This document shows, piece after piece, positions 1 to 6,526 of a stretch of DNA of 6,526 bases. The translations under genes were made by a program, and so were the position numbers. Within the stretch, counting starts at the first letter, position 1. Every line of letters starts with the position of its first letter. A model generated the notes under the pieces. It made no database searches. It was not told the DNA's origin and saw only the letters and a program-made list of their open reading frames with translations. Where the stretch lies: NCBI GenBank assembly GCA_027083075.1, contig JALWQQ010000096.1, forward strand, positions 1 to 6,526. The letters are read 5' to 3'. This DNA comes from Campylobacteraceae bacterium. GTDB lineage: Bacteria; Campylobacterota; Campylobacteria; Campylobacterales; Sulfurovaceae.

Positions 1-123
1 GTGCAGTACCGTAGCCCCTACCGCGGGATTAGGATAGGTCAAAAGCTGATATTTCCACGCTTCTTCAAGGGCAAGGCGCATATAGAGAGCATCGAAGGCG
101 GAAACGGGTACGGCATCTTGCAT
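1..123 (-). CDS. ribD: Riboflavin biosynthesis protein RibD, N-terminal fragment (3' part outside window)
   Basis: Only the first 41 codons are present; the gene starts with ATG at 123 and runs off the left edge in frame. The visible protein contains YMRLALEEAW followed by TYPNPAVGATVLH. This matches the opening of the RibD deaminase domain, where an 'MxxALxxA...T.PNPxVGaV' helix-loop precedes the zinc-binding HAE and PCxxxxxxxxC motifs, which would lie outside the window. RibD enzymes deaminate and usually also reduce the pyrimidine intermediate after GTP cyclohydrolase II in cytosolic riboflavin synthesis. Whether the reductase domain is fused here cannot be seen. The purine-rich AAAGAGAGA about 8 nt before the ATG is a weak ribosome-binding site. 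A promoter-like element lies just upstream, so the gene may be transcribed separately from the VWA gene before it. The identification is fairly secure from the PNPAVGA motif alone. Confidence 0.85.
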   Translation of the reverse strand, partial: MQDAVPVSAFDALYMRLALEEAWKYQLLTYPNPAVGATVLH

Positions 124-153
124 AAGGTATCTCTCTTTGTTTTATCCGTGTAT

Positions 154-162
154 ATCATAGCA
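154..162 (-). promoter_or_regulatory. Candidate extended -10 promoter upstream of ribD
   Basis: In the 55-nt gap between the VWA gene stop and the ribD start, the minus strand reads TGCTATGAT (162 to 154), an extended -10 element (TGn + TATGAT, one mismatch to TATAAT). No good -35 hexamer is found 17 nt upstream, but sigma-70 promoters in Campylobacterota commonly lack a conserved -35. Transcription would begin near 147, giving a leader of about 24 nt before ribD. This is inferred from sequence only. Confidence 0.4.
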
Positions 163-178
163 AAGAAAGATTAGAACC

Positions 179-1888
179 CTACAGTTGCCAATCATCTCTC
201 TTACGCTTTTCATGCTGCTTGCTAAGCTTCAGAAGTACCTTATGCTCCTTTTGCAAGCTCTTATCGCCTATAGCTTGCATTTCACTCTTGTAGTGTCGTG
301 CAAAGTAGGCAAAAAGTTTGCGATACCCCTCGCTTACGCGAAGCGGGCAAGAGCGACGCTCCCACTGCGAAAGCCTACGAAACCTGGGGCGCAAAGGCGG
401 GTAGATCATACAACGCTTTTTGAGCATCGGCAAGGGCACCGGTGCATAATGTACCCTATCGTTACACTGCGCATGTGCATCAATCAGCCAATTTTTCATC
501 AATGTCACATAGCGACTCAGTAGGATCGCCTTACGAATCGCACTGCTTTGGTAGTAGGGGATACGAACCGCGGCATCATGCATGCTCACCTCTCTGTTGA
601 CACTATGTCGCTTGCCTTGCGCATCGGTATAGTGCAGTTTGAGACGGATCTTCTCTCCCCTGCCGATCTTCTTAAGACGCAACAAAACGATGCCGCCGCG
701 CACGCCCGCTTCGCTATTGTCACTCGCAAAGAGCGTACGGATGCGCATCAGGTTACCGGATGAGATGTCGGTATCGGGCGAACCGTAAATGGCATCGATC
801 GCAAAGTCATTTGAGACCAACTTCATCTCAAGATCATACACCAACGGTGTTACCATATAGAGAAAGGCTTTATCGAGACGCTTGGCAAAGGCTTCGCTTG
901 AGTGTACGCTATAGTAGTTGGCGCCGCGCACCTTGGATATATACGCCACTAACGTCGGATTAAAATCGACACCGACGCCGATAAAGGTCGTATGAATCCC
1001 CTCTTTTGCCGCAGCTTTGCTTAGACCCAAAAGACCCTCTTTGGAAAGTTCACCGCGGTTAGGCATCGCATCGGTAAGAAAGATGATGCGGTTTTCATAC
1101 CCCTCTTTGGTCACCTTTTTATAAAGCGCCAATGCTTGCTTAAAGCCTGCACTCCAGTTAGTACCGCCACGCGGCTTGAGCGCCAAGATGTGCCTGCGGA
1201 TCGCCTCCATATCGGTATCACCCACCCTGCGAAGCGGCTTTGCCAAGTAGGCGGTATCGTCAAAGAGCACAACACCGAAACGGTCATTGTCGCGTAGATG
1301 TTTTGTCATCGCGGCGATACTTTGCGTGGCGATACGCATCTTGCTCTTTTGCGCTTTCGCCGGATGCTTTCGGTCATAATAGTAGCGATCAAATGCCGCA
1401 CCCATGGAGCCCGATATATCCAAGACTACGACAAGATTGAGCGGCTTTCTGTGTAGTTTACTTACATCAAGCCCGCTATCTAAACCGACGCTGACAAAGT
1501 AGCGCCTCTCGCCCGTAAAGAGATCGGGTGCACTCGCTATCTCGTATGTCGGACAAAAGAGCGCCTTGCACGATTGATGCCGTGCCGTTTTAAAGTAGTG
1601 ATCGTAAAAGACTCCCTCGTAGCTTATCGCATCGGTTTTGGGCAAGTAACCGTATGTAAGGTTGTCGATGAAGTTGTTTTGATCCTTCGCCCCGCCAACA
1701 GCCAAACCGACAGTACGTTTCATCATCGGTGCCGCCGCCATCGGCATCGCACGCATCATACGTACCGTATCATGCTTGGGCTTGGTGGCATTTTCGTCCC
1801 AATCGTCAATCTTATTAACTAACGGTTTGGCTTGCAAGATGATGCAAAAGAGTAAAAACAAAGTGCCTATGATGGAAAATGTACGCAT
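179..1888 (-). CDS. Secreted von Willebrand factor type A (VWA) domain protein with intact MIDAS
   Basis: This is a 569-residue protein, probably exported, with a metal-dependent adhesion fold; its partner is unknown. Residues 1-20 form a signal peptide (basic start, hydrophobic core, likely signal peptidase I cut after LQA). A Met/Ala-rich stretch at 44-56 follows. A region with GLAVGGAKD (61-69), NLTYGYLP (76-83) and a Cys pair (107, 112) precedes the VWA domain, about 150-345. The MIDAS is complete: DISGS 157-161, T243 in GGTN, D273 in LTDAMPN. Residues about 346-445 look like a beta-rich domain, and 446-569 are more helical, basic and unrecognised, with Cys 475, 493 and 514. There is no C-terminal membrane anchor, sortase motif or convincing lipobox. 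It resembles secreted VWA proteins often annotated as Ca-activated chloride channel homologues or YfbK-like, names that do not establish function. ATG 1888 is preceded by AAGGGG. It sits apart from the operon upstream, suggesting an accessory gene. Confidence 0.9.
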   Translation of the reverse strand: MRTFSIIGTLFLLFCIILQAKPLVNKIDDWDENATKPKHDTVRMMRAMPMAAAPMMKRTVGLAVGGAKDQNNFIDNLTYGYLPKTDAISYEGVFYDHYFKTARHQSCKALFCPTYEIASAPDLFTGERRYFVSVGLDSGLDVSKLHRKPLNLVVVLDISGSMGAAFDRYYYDRKHPAKAQKSKMRIATQSIAAMTKHLRDNDRFGVVLFDDTAYLAKPLRRVGDTDMEAIRRHILALKPRGGTNWSAGFKQALALYKKVTKEGYENRIIFLTDAMPNRGELSKEGLLGLSKAAAKEGIHTTFIGVGVDFNPTLVAYISKVRGANYYSVHSSEAFAKRLDKAFLYMVTPLVYDLEMKLVSNDFAIDAIYGSPDTDISSGNLMRIRTLFASDNSEAGVRGGIVLLRLKKIGRGEKIRLKLHYTDAQGKRHSVNREVSMHDAAVRIPYYQSSAIRKAILLSRYVTLMKNWLIDAHAQCNDRVHYAPVPLPMLKKRCMIYPPLRPRFRRLSQWERRSCPLRVSEGYRKLFAYFARHYKSEMQAIGDKSLQKEHKVLLKLSKQHEKRKRDDWQL

Positions 1889-1893
1889 CTTAA

Positions 1894-1911
1894 CCCCTTT
1901 TTACGAGTATA
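1894..1911 (-). promoter_or_regulatory. Candidate -10 element and ribosome-binding site for the VWA gene
   Basis: The 60-nt gap after rimP contains, on the minus strand, TATACT at 1911-1906 (one mismatch to the -10 consensus, preceded by a T-rich run) and a strong Shine-Dalgarno AAGGGG at 1899-1894, 5 nt before the ATG at 1888. If TATACT is used, the start would fall near 1899 and give a very short leader cutting into the ribosome-binding site. The Shine-Dalgarno is therefore much more certain than the promoter. No hairpin followed by a T-run separates this gene from rimP, so read-through from the operon is also possible. Confidence 0.4.
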
Positions 1912-1948
1912 AAAGAGGATTGTGGAGAAAATGAGGAGAAGCCTAAAC

Positions 1949-2380
1949 TTACCACTCAAAGTAGGTTTTGACCGTACCGAGCCGGTCGTAGCCGAGGCGC
2001 TCTTCGCCCTCTTTGGTTTCGATGACGATACCCTCTTCGTCTGCCGCTTTGAGCGTGCCTTTGCGTTTCTCGCCGCCAAGTATTTTTACTTTAATCTTCT
2101 CGCCTACCGAGTGGATGAAGTGCGAAGGTTTGGTGAGTTTACGTTCGATCCCCGGTGAACTCACTTCGAGACGATACGCACCTTGCATCGGCGGATGCAC
2201 ATCCAAAAAGGGAGAGAGATCGCGCGAAATTTCGGCACAACTCTCCAGATCTACGCCGCCTTCTTTGACGATAGTCACACGAAATATCGTCTCGTCGTTT
2301 TCACGCAGGGTTTCGATATCGTAAAGCGATGCACCGTGCGAGGCAACGATCGCCGCTATCTCGTTTTCCAAGTCACTCAC
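1949..2380 (-). CDS. rimP: Ribosome maturation factor RimP
   Basis: RimP is a cytosolic factor that assists maturation of the 30S subunit. The 143-residue product has the expected two-part layout. The N-terminal alpha/beta domain (about 1-75) contains [19 protein letters not shown] and SRDLSPFLD and ends at the family signature [11 protein letters not shown] (residues 72-82). A C-terminal SH3-like beta barrel (about 83-143) ends in TYFEW. I chose the GTG at 2380 because AGGAAG sits 7 nt before it and the resulting start ([11 protein letters not shown]) fits the family. An upstream in-frame TTG at 2404 would add eight mostly basic residues (KKRGRKR) and has only a weak ribosome-binding site. 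The start overlaps the end of rbfA by 8 nt, which implies translational coupling. This is the last gene of the infB cluster; stop TAA. Confidence 0.93.
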   Translation of the reverse strand: MSDLENEIAAIVASHGASLYDIETLRENDETIFRVTIVKEGGVDLESCAEISRDLSPFLDVHPPMQGAYRLEVSSPGIERKLTKPSHFIHSVGEKIKVKILGGEKRKGTLKAADEEGIVIETKEGEERLGYDRLGTVKTYFEW

Positions 2381-2741
2381 GCGTTTTCTTCCTCTCTTTT
2401 TCAATCTGCTCGAAGAGTGCCTCGATGCGGCTTACCGACTCGAAGTGTTCGTCAAAAAGAAAATGTAGCTTCGGCGCCTTAAACCACCCTTCACTCTCTT
2501 TGATGCGGTTTTGGATGTAGTGCGCAACCTTTTTGAGTTGACGCAACGCCTCGTGCTGCTCCGCTTCACTTAAAAATCCCTTGTCCAGATAGACCTTGGC
2601 GTCACTACGACCGCGTGAGCAGTGTACTTCGGTGACGGTAAGCGTATTGATGCGCGGATCACCCAGTGTCGACAAGACCTCGGGGATCGTCTCTTTTAGG
2701 ATCGATTCTGTGCGCTTGCGTTTGATCTCCGCTTGTGTCAT
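2373..2741 (-). CDS. rbfA: 30S ribosome-binding factor RbfA
   Basis: RbfA is a small KH-fold protein that binds the 30S subunit near the 5' helix of 16S rRNA and supports late maturation and cold adaptation. The 122-residue product is normal length for the family. It begins with the conserved basic helix ([19 protein letters not shown]), followed by [17 protein letters not shown] and then the DAKVYLDK strand. The helix [14 protein letters not shown] comes next, and [20 protein letters not shown] ends the fold, matching the usual 'P.l.F..D......ri..ll' ending. The ATG at 2741 lies 11 nt after the infB stop, with AAGGGGTG overlapping that stop as ribosome-binding site. The stop overlaps the rimP start. 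The tail KERKKTRE is basic and probably flexible. Its place between infB and rimP is the conserved one. Confidence 0.95.
   Translation of the reverse strand: MTQAEIKRKRTESILKETIPEVLSTLGDPRINTLTVTEVHCSRGRSDAKVYLDKGFLSEAEQHEALRQLKKVAHYIQNRIKESEGWFKAPKLHFLFDEHFESVSRIEALFEQIEKERKKTRE
2388..2396 (-). promoter_or_regulatory. Ribosome-binding site supporting the GTG start of rimP
   Basis: The minus strand reads GAGAGGAAG (2396 to 2388), 7 nt before GTG 2380, inside the last codons of rbfA. It decides between this start and the TTG at 2404, which lies upstream of the site and would encode part of it. Confidence 0.6.
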
Positions 2742-2752
2742 GGCGACACCCC

Positions 2753-5416
2753 TTATGCCATCGTCGCTTGCTCTTCAACCTCTTGGTAGCACTCGATCAC
2801 GTCGCCTACTTTGATATCGTTGAAGTTCTCGAGCATCATACCGCACTCGTAGCCGCTCTTGACTTCACGCGCATCTTCGTTGAAGCGCTTGAGTGACGAC
2901 ACGGTCGTATCGTAGACGACTACCCCGTCGCGAATCAGTCGCGCCTTTGCGCCGCGCTTGACGATACCGTCGGTCACCATACATCCCGCGATCGTACCTA
3001 CTTTGCCTATCGTAAAGGTCTCGCGTACCTCCGCTTGACCCAGACTCTCTTCTCGCACAACAGGGCTCATCAGACCACCCAAGAGCGCTTTGACGTCATC
3101 CACAAGATCGTAGATAATAGAGTAGGTTTTGATCTCTACACCCAACTCTTTGGCTTTTTTCTTCACACTACCCGTCGGGCACACATTAAAGCCCAAGATC
3201 ACCGCATGCTCACCCGCATCCGCCAAGGTAACGTCGCTCTCGGTGATGCCGCCGACACCCTCGTGAATGATCTGCACCTTCACCTCTTCGTTTTTGAGCT
3301 TCTCGAGACTTCCTTTGATCGCCTCGAGCGAACCTTGCACATCCGCTTTGATGATGACGGGCAGCGCTTTGATCTTGCCTTCGGCAATCAAGTCGGAAAG
3401 CTCATCCAAAGACACCTTGGTCGACTTAGAGAGCTCTTTGGTACGTTCATACTCGGCACGTTTTTGTGCAAGCTCACGCGCCTCTTTTTCACTCTGCATC
3501 GCTACAAGTATTTCGCCTGCCGCAGGTACTTCATTGAGTCCGATGACTGCGGCGGGTGTCGAAGGGCCGATCGACTTGGCGTTACTGCCGTCATCAAGCT
3601 TCAACACCCTTACGCGCCCGAAGGTGGTACCGACGATCACATTGTCACCGACATTGAGCGTACCGTTTTTGACGATGATATTGGCAACGGGTCCCAAACC
3701 CTTCTCAAGCGAACTCTCGATCACAACCGCTTTGGCGCGACGCTTCGGATTTGCCTGAAGCTCCATCACCTCGGCTTGCAACAAGATCGTCTCGAGTAGC
3801 TCGTCGATGCCCTGTCCCGTATGCGCCGATACGGGTACAAATTCGTATTCACCGCCCCAGTCGACCGAGAGGATGCCCATCTCCGCCAATTGCGACTTGA
3901 CATTGTCGGGGTTGGCATCGGGCTTATCCATCTTATTGATCGCAAAGATCATCGGCACGTCCGCCGCCTTGGCGTGTGAAATCGCCTCTTTGGTCTGTGG
4001 CATCACGCCGTCGTCCGCCGCAACGACGATAATGGCGATATCGGTTGCTTGCGCGCCGCGCGAACGCATCGAGGTAAAGGCTTCGTGCCCCGGCGTGTCG
4101 ATAAAGGTGATCTTCTTGCCGTTTTTTTCTACCTGATAGGCGCCGACATGCTGCGTAATACCGCCCGCCTCTTTTGCCGCTACTTTTGTAGCCCTGATGC
4201 GATCAAGCAACGAGGTTTTGCCGTGATCGACATGCCCCATGATCGTAATGATCGGCGGGCGCTCTTCGAGATAGTCCTCCTCCTCGGCATCGTAAACCGC
4301 CACATAATCGAGTTCATCAAGCGGATTGATCGTAGAGACCTCCACCTCGAACTCGTCGGCAAGGATCTCGATCTCGTCCTTACTCAAAAAGTCGTTTTTG
4401 GTTACCATCATGCCGAGACCGAAAAGCACTTTGATCACATCGCCCGCCGTCTTGCCGATCGCCTCGGCAAACTCGTACACCCTTACATTTTCGGGAATCT
4501 CCACCTGTTTGATCTCCTGATTGCTCTCTTTTCTATCGTACTTTTTGCGCTTACCGCCGCGCTTGAGAGAGCGTCTGCCCTGCGGCTTGGGGCGTCGCTG
4601 TCCGCCCACGACGCCCGTCATCGCCCCTTCACGCTTCTTCATCTCTTCTCTGCGCTTTTGCTCTTGGCGCATCATCTCTTCGTAGATGTTTTTATCGGAA
4701 AAATCGAGAAGCACAACCTCCTCTTCGCCAAAGCCCAAGTCCACATCTCCTTCCAAAGAGACATGGTTGAAGATATCAAGCTTTTTGCCGCTCTCTTTTG
4801 CTTGTGCAGGTCCCTTTTTCGCCTTCTTTTTCGTACTTGGTGTCGCGGCTTGATCGAGAGAGATATTCTTCTGCTTACTTGGCGCAGGCTTTGCCTTTTT
4901 GACGATCTTAATGCTGCTGCGCGAAAGCGTACGCTTGGGTGCAGTAGTTTCGGTTTCCGTCGGCGCCTCCGCCTGCGTCTCGCTCTTTTTGCTTACGACA
5001 GAGATGCCCTTGCGCTTCTTGGGCGCCTTGGGTGTCTCCTCTTGCGAGGGCGCCTCTTTTTCGGTTGCCTCCTGCGCGCGATCCTCCTCGGATCTCTCCG
5101 TCTCTTTCGTCGACTCCATGCCCTTCTCTTCGGCTACGACTTCGGATGGCTCCATTGCCTCCTCGTGCCGCGCCTCGGTTTTAGGCATCTCTTTCGGTGT
5201 CTCTTTTTTGACACGCTTCTTTTTGGGTTCCGGTTTTTTAAAGCCCGGCGGTAGCGTACCGTTAAGGACATACTCCATCAAGATACCGGCCTCTTCGACC
5301 GTTACGGCACTGCTGTGGGACGTTACCTTAAAGCCGAGCTCATTTGCCTTCTCTATCAAGATACTATTGGCAAGTCCCGCCTCGTCGGCAACCTCTTGGA
5401 TTCTTACTTTATCCAT
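2753..5416 (-). CDS. infB: Translation initiation factor IF-2
   Basis: IF-2 is the GTPase that brings fMet-tRNA to the 30S subunit and promotes 50S joining. The 887-residue protein has the full bacterial layout. An N-terminal IF2N helix domain spans about 1-53. A long Lys/Glu/Ala/Pro-rich, probably disordered linker runs from about 58 to 215, followed by a charged helix-like stretch (245-265) and a basic Gly/Arg/Lys patch (271-293). A second IF2N-like domain (about 303-372) precedes the G domain. The G motifs are GHVDHGKT 394-401, GGITQH 418-423, DTPGH 440-444, NKMD 494-497 and SAHTG 530-534. Domains II-IV follow to the end, including GQAEVRETF (793-801). The G5 triplet is SAH where SAK is usual. 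I chose ATG 5416 because AAGGAG precedes it and [13 protein letters not shown] is the normal family start; a frame extension to 5512 only overlaps ylxR. The start is 2 nt after the ylxR stop. Confidence 0.98.
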   Translation of the reverse strand: MDKVRIQEVADEAGLANSILIEKANELGFKVTSHSSAVTVEEAGILMEYVLNGTLPPGFKKPEPKKKRVKKETPKEMPKTEARHEEAMEPSEVVAEEKGMESTKETERSEEDRAQEATEKEAPSQEETPKAPKKRKGISVVSKKSETQAEAPTETETTAPKRTLSRSSIKIVKKAKPAPSKQKNISLDQAATPSTKKKAKKGPAQAKESGKKLDIFNHVSLEGDVDLGFGEEEVVLLDFSDKNIYEEMMRQEQKRREEMKKREGAMTGVVGGQRRPKPQGRRSLKRGGKRKKYDRKESNQEIKQVEIPENVRVYEFAEAIGKTAGDVIKVLFGLGMMVTKNDFLSKDEIEILADEFEVEVSTINPLDELDYVAVYDAEEEDYLEERPPIITIMGHVDHGKTSLLDRIRATKVAAKEAGGITQHVGAYQVEKNGKKITFIDTPGHEAFTSMRSRGAQATDIAIIVVAADDGVMPQTKEAISHAKAADVPMIFAINKMDKPDANPDNVKSQLAEMGILSVDWGGEYEFVPVSAHTGQGIDELLETILLQAEVMELQANPKRRAKAVVIESSLEKGLGPVANIIVKNGTLNVGDNVIVGTTFGRVRVLKLDDGSNAKSIGPSTPAAVIGLNEVPAAGEILVAMQSEKEARELAQKRAEYERTKELSKSTKVSLDELSDLIAEGKIKALPVIIKADVQGSLEAIKGSLEKLKNEEVKVQIIHEGVGGITESDVTLADAGEHAVILGFNVCPTGSVKKKAKELGVEIKTYSIIYDLVDDVKALLGGLMSPVVREESLGQAEVRETFTIGKVGTIAGCMVTDGIVKRGAKARLIRDGVVVYDTTVSSLKRFNEDAREVKSGYECGMMLENFNDIKVGDVIECYQEVEEQATMA

Positions 5417-5418
5417 AC

Positions 5419-5661
5419 TTAGAAAAACTCCTTTAATAGCTTGCTCAAACACTCTTCGTCGCAACGGTAGCGCTTTGTTAAGATCCGACGCTTTTTGGGC
5501 GTCTTTGCACACGCCTCGCAGAGGTAGAGGCTTCGCCCGACACCGTCGTAAGGGGCGATAGTTCTCTGCTTCGTTTCTTTGAGACGTAGTAGGCTATGTT
5601 GCGGAAATCGTTTGCGGCAAGCGACGCACATACGTATCGGCACGTGTTTTTTCAACTGCAT
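5419..5661 (-). CDS. ylxR: YlxR/DUF448 family small RNA-binding protein
   Basis: This 80-residue basic protein matches the YlxR (DUF448) family commonly encoded next to infB. Near the start it has [13 protein letters not shown] with LLRL following, and later [12 protein letters not shown], equivalent to the family's 'R.C..Cr....  GRGaYlC' signatures. The tail is Lys/Arg-rich. Cysteines form two CxxC pairs (12/15, 48/51) and a third pair (67/71), which could bind zinc, but this is inference. The Bacillus subtilis member has been reported as a modulator of RNase P (RnpM); whether this one acts likewise is unknown. The ATG at 5661 is preferred; a TTG at 5670 in frame would add three residues and lies directly after the thrB stop. 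The ribosome-binding site is poor, so coupling to thrB, 9 nt away, is likely. Its last codons hold the infB ribosome-binding site. Confidence 0.88.
   Translation of the reverse strand: MQLKKHVPIRMCVACRKRFPQHSLLRLKETKQRTIAPYDGVGRSLYLCEACAKTPKKRRILTKRYRCDEECLSKLLKEFF
5428..5433 (-). promoter_or_regulatory. Ribosome-binding site of infB within the end of ylxR
   Basis: AAGGAG on the minus strand (5433 to 5428) lies inside the last codons of ylxR, 11 nt before ATG 5416. The spacing is slightly long but the match is strong. It supports this start over the upstream in-frame codon at 5512 and implies coupling of infB translation to ylxR. Confidence 0.65.
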
Positions 5662-5688
5662 TATACCCAATTAACTCTTGGTTATCAC
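5660..5688 (-). promoter_or_regulatory. Candidate internal sigma-70 promoter at the thrB/ylxR junction
   Basis: The minus strand carries GTGATA (5688-5683; four of six matches to TTGACA), exactly 17 nt, then a perfect TATAAT (5665-5660) whose last bases run into the ylxR ATG (5661-5659). Transcription would start near 5653, inside ylxR codons 3-4. The transcript would therefore lack the ylxR start but carry infB, rbfA and rimP. A consensus -10 at an ideal distance from a fair -35 is better than chance usually gives, yet no start-site data are available. Confidence 0.4.
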
Positions 5689-6526
5689 ACCGTAGTTGTC
5701 CAACCCCAGCTCCATCACCCGAAACTGAGGAAAGCGCTCTTTGAGTACTTCGGCGATCTTGGGTGCATCCTCTTGATAGGCAAGATTAAAAAAGGTCGAT
5801 CCCGAACCCGACAGCGTACTCATCAATGCCCCGTTAGCCAGTGCGCTCTTTTGCACCTCGAAAAGCTCCGGCATCAGCTTCATGCGGCGCGCTTGATGCA
5901 GTTTGTCTTTCGAGGCGATGCGCAGCTGATCCCATGACTCGGTCATAAAGAGTCCCGTCATATAGGCGGCTCTCGAGAGCGAATAGACCACCTCCTCTTT
6001 GCGATAGCTCTTCGGCAGTGCCGTTCTGGAACGAGCCGTAGAGATGGTGCGATCGGGCACGACAACAACCGCGCGCAGATAATCGGGAAGGCGATGCTTT
6101 TTGCTAAAGACACGATCGTTTTCGATGCATGCGACATTAAATCCACCCATCACCGCGGGCGTGATATTGTCGGGGTGAGGCTCGTAACGCAGAGCAAGAT
6201 TCAGTATCTCTCGCTTGTTGTAGCGCATCCCCGCAGCGGTAAATGCGGCGGCGATGGCGGCGACGATCACCGCCGAAGAGCTACCGAGACCGCGAGAGAT
6301 GGGAATGCGGTTGCGAAACTCGAAGCGAAAAGCGCGCTCCTCCCCTGTCAAACGCTTGAACTGCTCATGAAAGATTGACAAAAAGAGGGTGTTTTTTTTG
6401 ATGCGGGGGTTTTCTGCGCCTTCGCCCTTGGTCGAAACCGATAAAAACTTGGCGGGCTTAAAGGTGATTTCGTTTCGTAGGTTGAGTGCCAACCCTAAGG
6501 TATCGAAACCGGGTCCGAGATTTGCC
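5671..6526 (-). CDS. thrB: Homoserine kinase ThrB, nearly complete (first residues outside window)
   Basis: This GHMP-family kinase phosphorylates L-homoserine with ATP, the penultimate step of threonine synthesis in the cytosol. The window holds 284 residues to the stop TAA; about a dozen N-terminal residues are missing. Numbering from the first visible residue, [14 protein letters not shown] (1-14) is the conserved N-terminal substrate-site motif. [12 protein letters not shown] (75-86) is the GHMP phosphate-binding loop, [12 protein letters not shown] (117-128) is the family's central motif, and [11 protein letters not shown] (236-246) is the C-terminal glycine-rich motif. All are intact, so the enzyme should be active. 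The reading frame continues unbroken through the TTG at 6492 into the right edge, showing that TTG is a leucine codon and not the start. It lies 9 nt before ylxR and leads the translation gene cluster, as in other Campylobacterota. Confidence 0.96.
   Translation of the reverse strand, partial: ANLGPGFDTLGLALNLRNEITFKPAKFLSVSTKGEGAENPRIKKNTLFLSIFHEQFKRLTGEERAFRFEFRNRIPISRGLGSSSAVIVAAIAAAFTAAGMRYNKREILNLALRYEPHPDNITPAVMGGFNVACIENDRVFSKKHRLPDYLRAVVVVPDRTISTARSRTALPKSYRKEEVVYSLSRAAYMTGLFMTESWDQLRIASKDKLHQARRMKLMPELFEVQKSALANGALMSTLSGSGSTFFNLAYQEDAPKIAEVLKERFPQFRVMELGLDNYGVITKS

Noticed and set aside
124..178. Possible intrinsic terminator between the VWA gene and ribD
   Set aside because: No stem-loop followed by a T-run could be found on the minus strand in this gap; the same holds for 1889-1948.
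189..1888. VWA protein as a lipoprotein, from Cys15 in the signal peptide
   Set aside because: The residues before Cys15 (FLLF) do not fit a lipobox, which needs a small residue just before the Cys. The Cys also sits in the middle of the hydrophobic core, and a signal peptidase I site after Ala20 is better.
1867..2079. Minus-strand 70-codon basic open frame overlapping rimP and the following gap
   Set aside because: It lies out of frame across the rimP 3' end, has no conserved features, and its Lys/Ser/Arg bias comes from shifted reading of rimP codons.
3035..3799. Plus-strand open frame of 254 codons opposite infB
   Set aside because: It is antisense to conserved IF-2 domains II-IV, with no recognisable protein features.
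4049..5254. Plus-strand open frame of 401 codons opposite infB
   Set aside because: It is very long but lies exactly antisense to the infB G-domain start and Lys/Glu-rich linker. Its Leu/Arg/Phe-rich content is what antisense reading of AAG, GAG and GAA codons produces. It has no recognisable domain, and the infB protein on the other strand is certain.
5417..5512. Upstream extension of infB to a start at 5512
   Set aside because: It would overlap ylxR by almost 100 nt and add 32 residues unlike the family. The ATG at 5416 has AAGGAG before it and gives the canonical IF2N beginning.
4899..5561. Plus-strand Ser-rich open frame of 220 codons
   Set aside because: It is a shadow of the infB linker and ylxR; the Ser content reflects antisense reading of repeated acidic and basic codons.
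6490..6492. TTG at 6492 as the start of thrB
   Set aside because: The frame continues upstream through [11 protein letters not shown], the conserved N-terminal motif, so the true start is beyond the right edge.

Overview
The window looks like chromosomal DNA from a Campylobacterota (epsilonproteobacterial) genome with roughly 50% G+C, which is higher than Campylobacter or Helicobacter. A Sulfurovum/Sulfurimonas-like lineage is my best guess. This rests on the gene order thrB–ylxR–infB–rbfA–rimP, which I recall as characteristic of the group, and on the flavour of the protein sequences. No exact species can be named.

Every gene supported here lies on the minus strand, so transcription runs from high to low coordinates. 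It begins with homoserine kinase (thrB, entering from the right edge, 5671-6526). Next come a small YlxR/DUF448 RNA-binding protein (5419-5661), translation initiation factor IF2 (infB, 2753-5416), ribosome-binding factor A (rbfA, 2373-2741) and ribosome maturation factor RimP (rimP, 1949-2380). These five are packed with gaps of 2-11 nt or an 8-nt overlap and form one translation/ribosome-assembly operon headed by a threonine-biosynthesis gene. A GTGATA-N17-TATAAT element at the thrB/ylxR junction may be an internal promoter.

After a 60-nt gap comes the one accessory gene (179-1888): a secreted protein with a signal peptide and a von Willebrand factor A (VWA) domain carrying an intact MIDAS metal site. 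After a further 55-nt gap with a promoter-like extended -10 comes the first 41 codons of ribD (riboflavin biosynthesis), running off the left edge.

Apart from the VWA gene this is conserved housekeeping DNA. I see no mobile element, CRISPR array, tRNA, rRNA, clear intrinsic terminator or convincing new system. There is no gene-free stretch over 300 bases. Several long open frames on the plus strand, the largest opposite the 5' half of infB, are judged to be shadows of the minus-strand genes.
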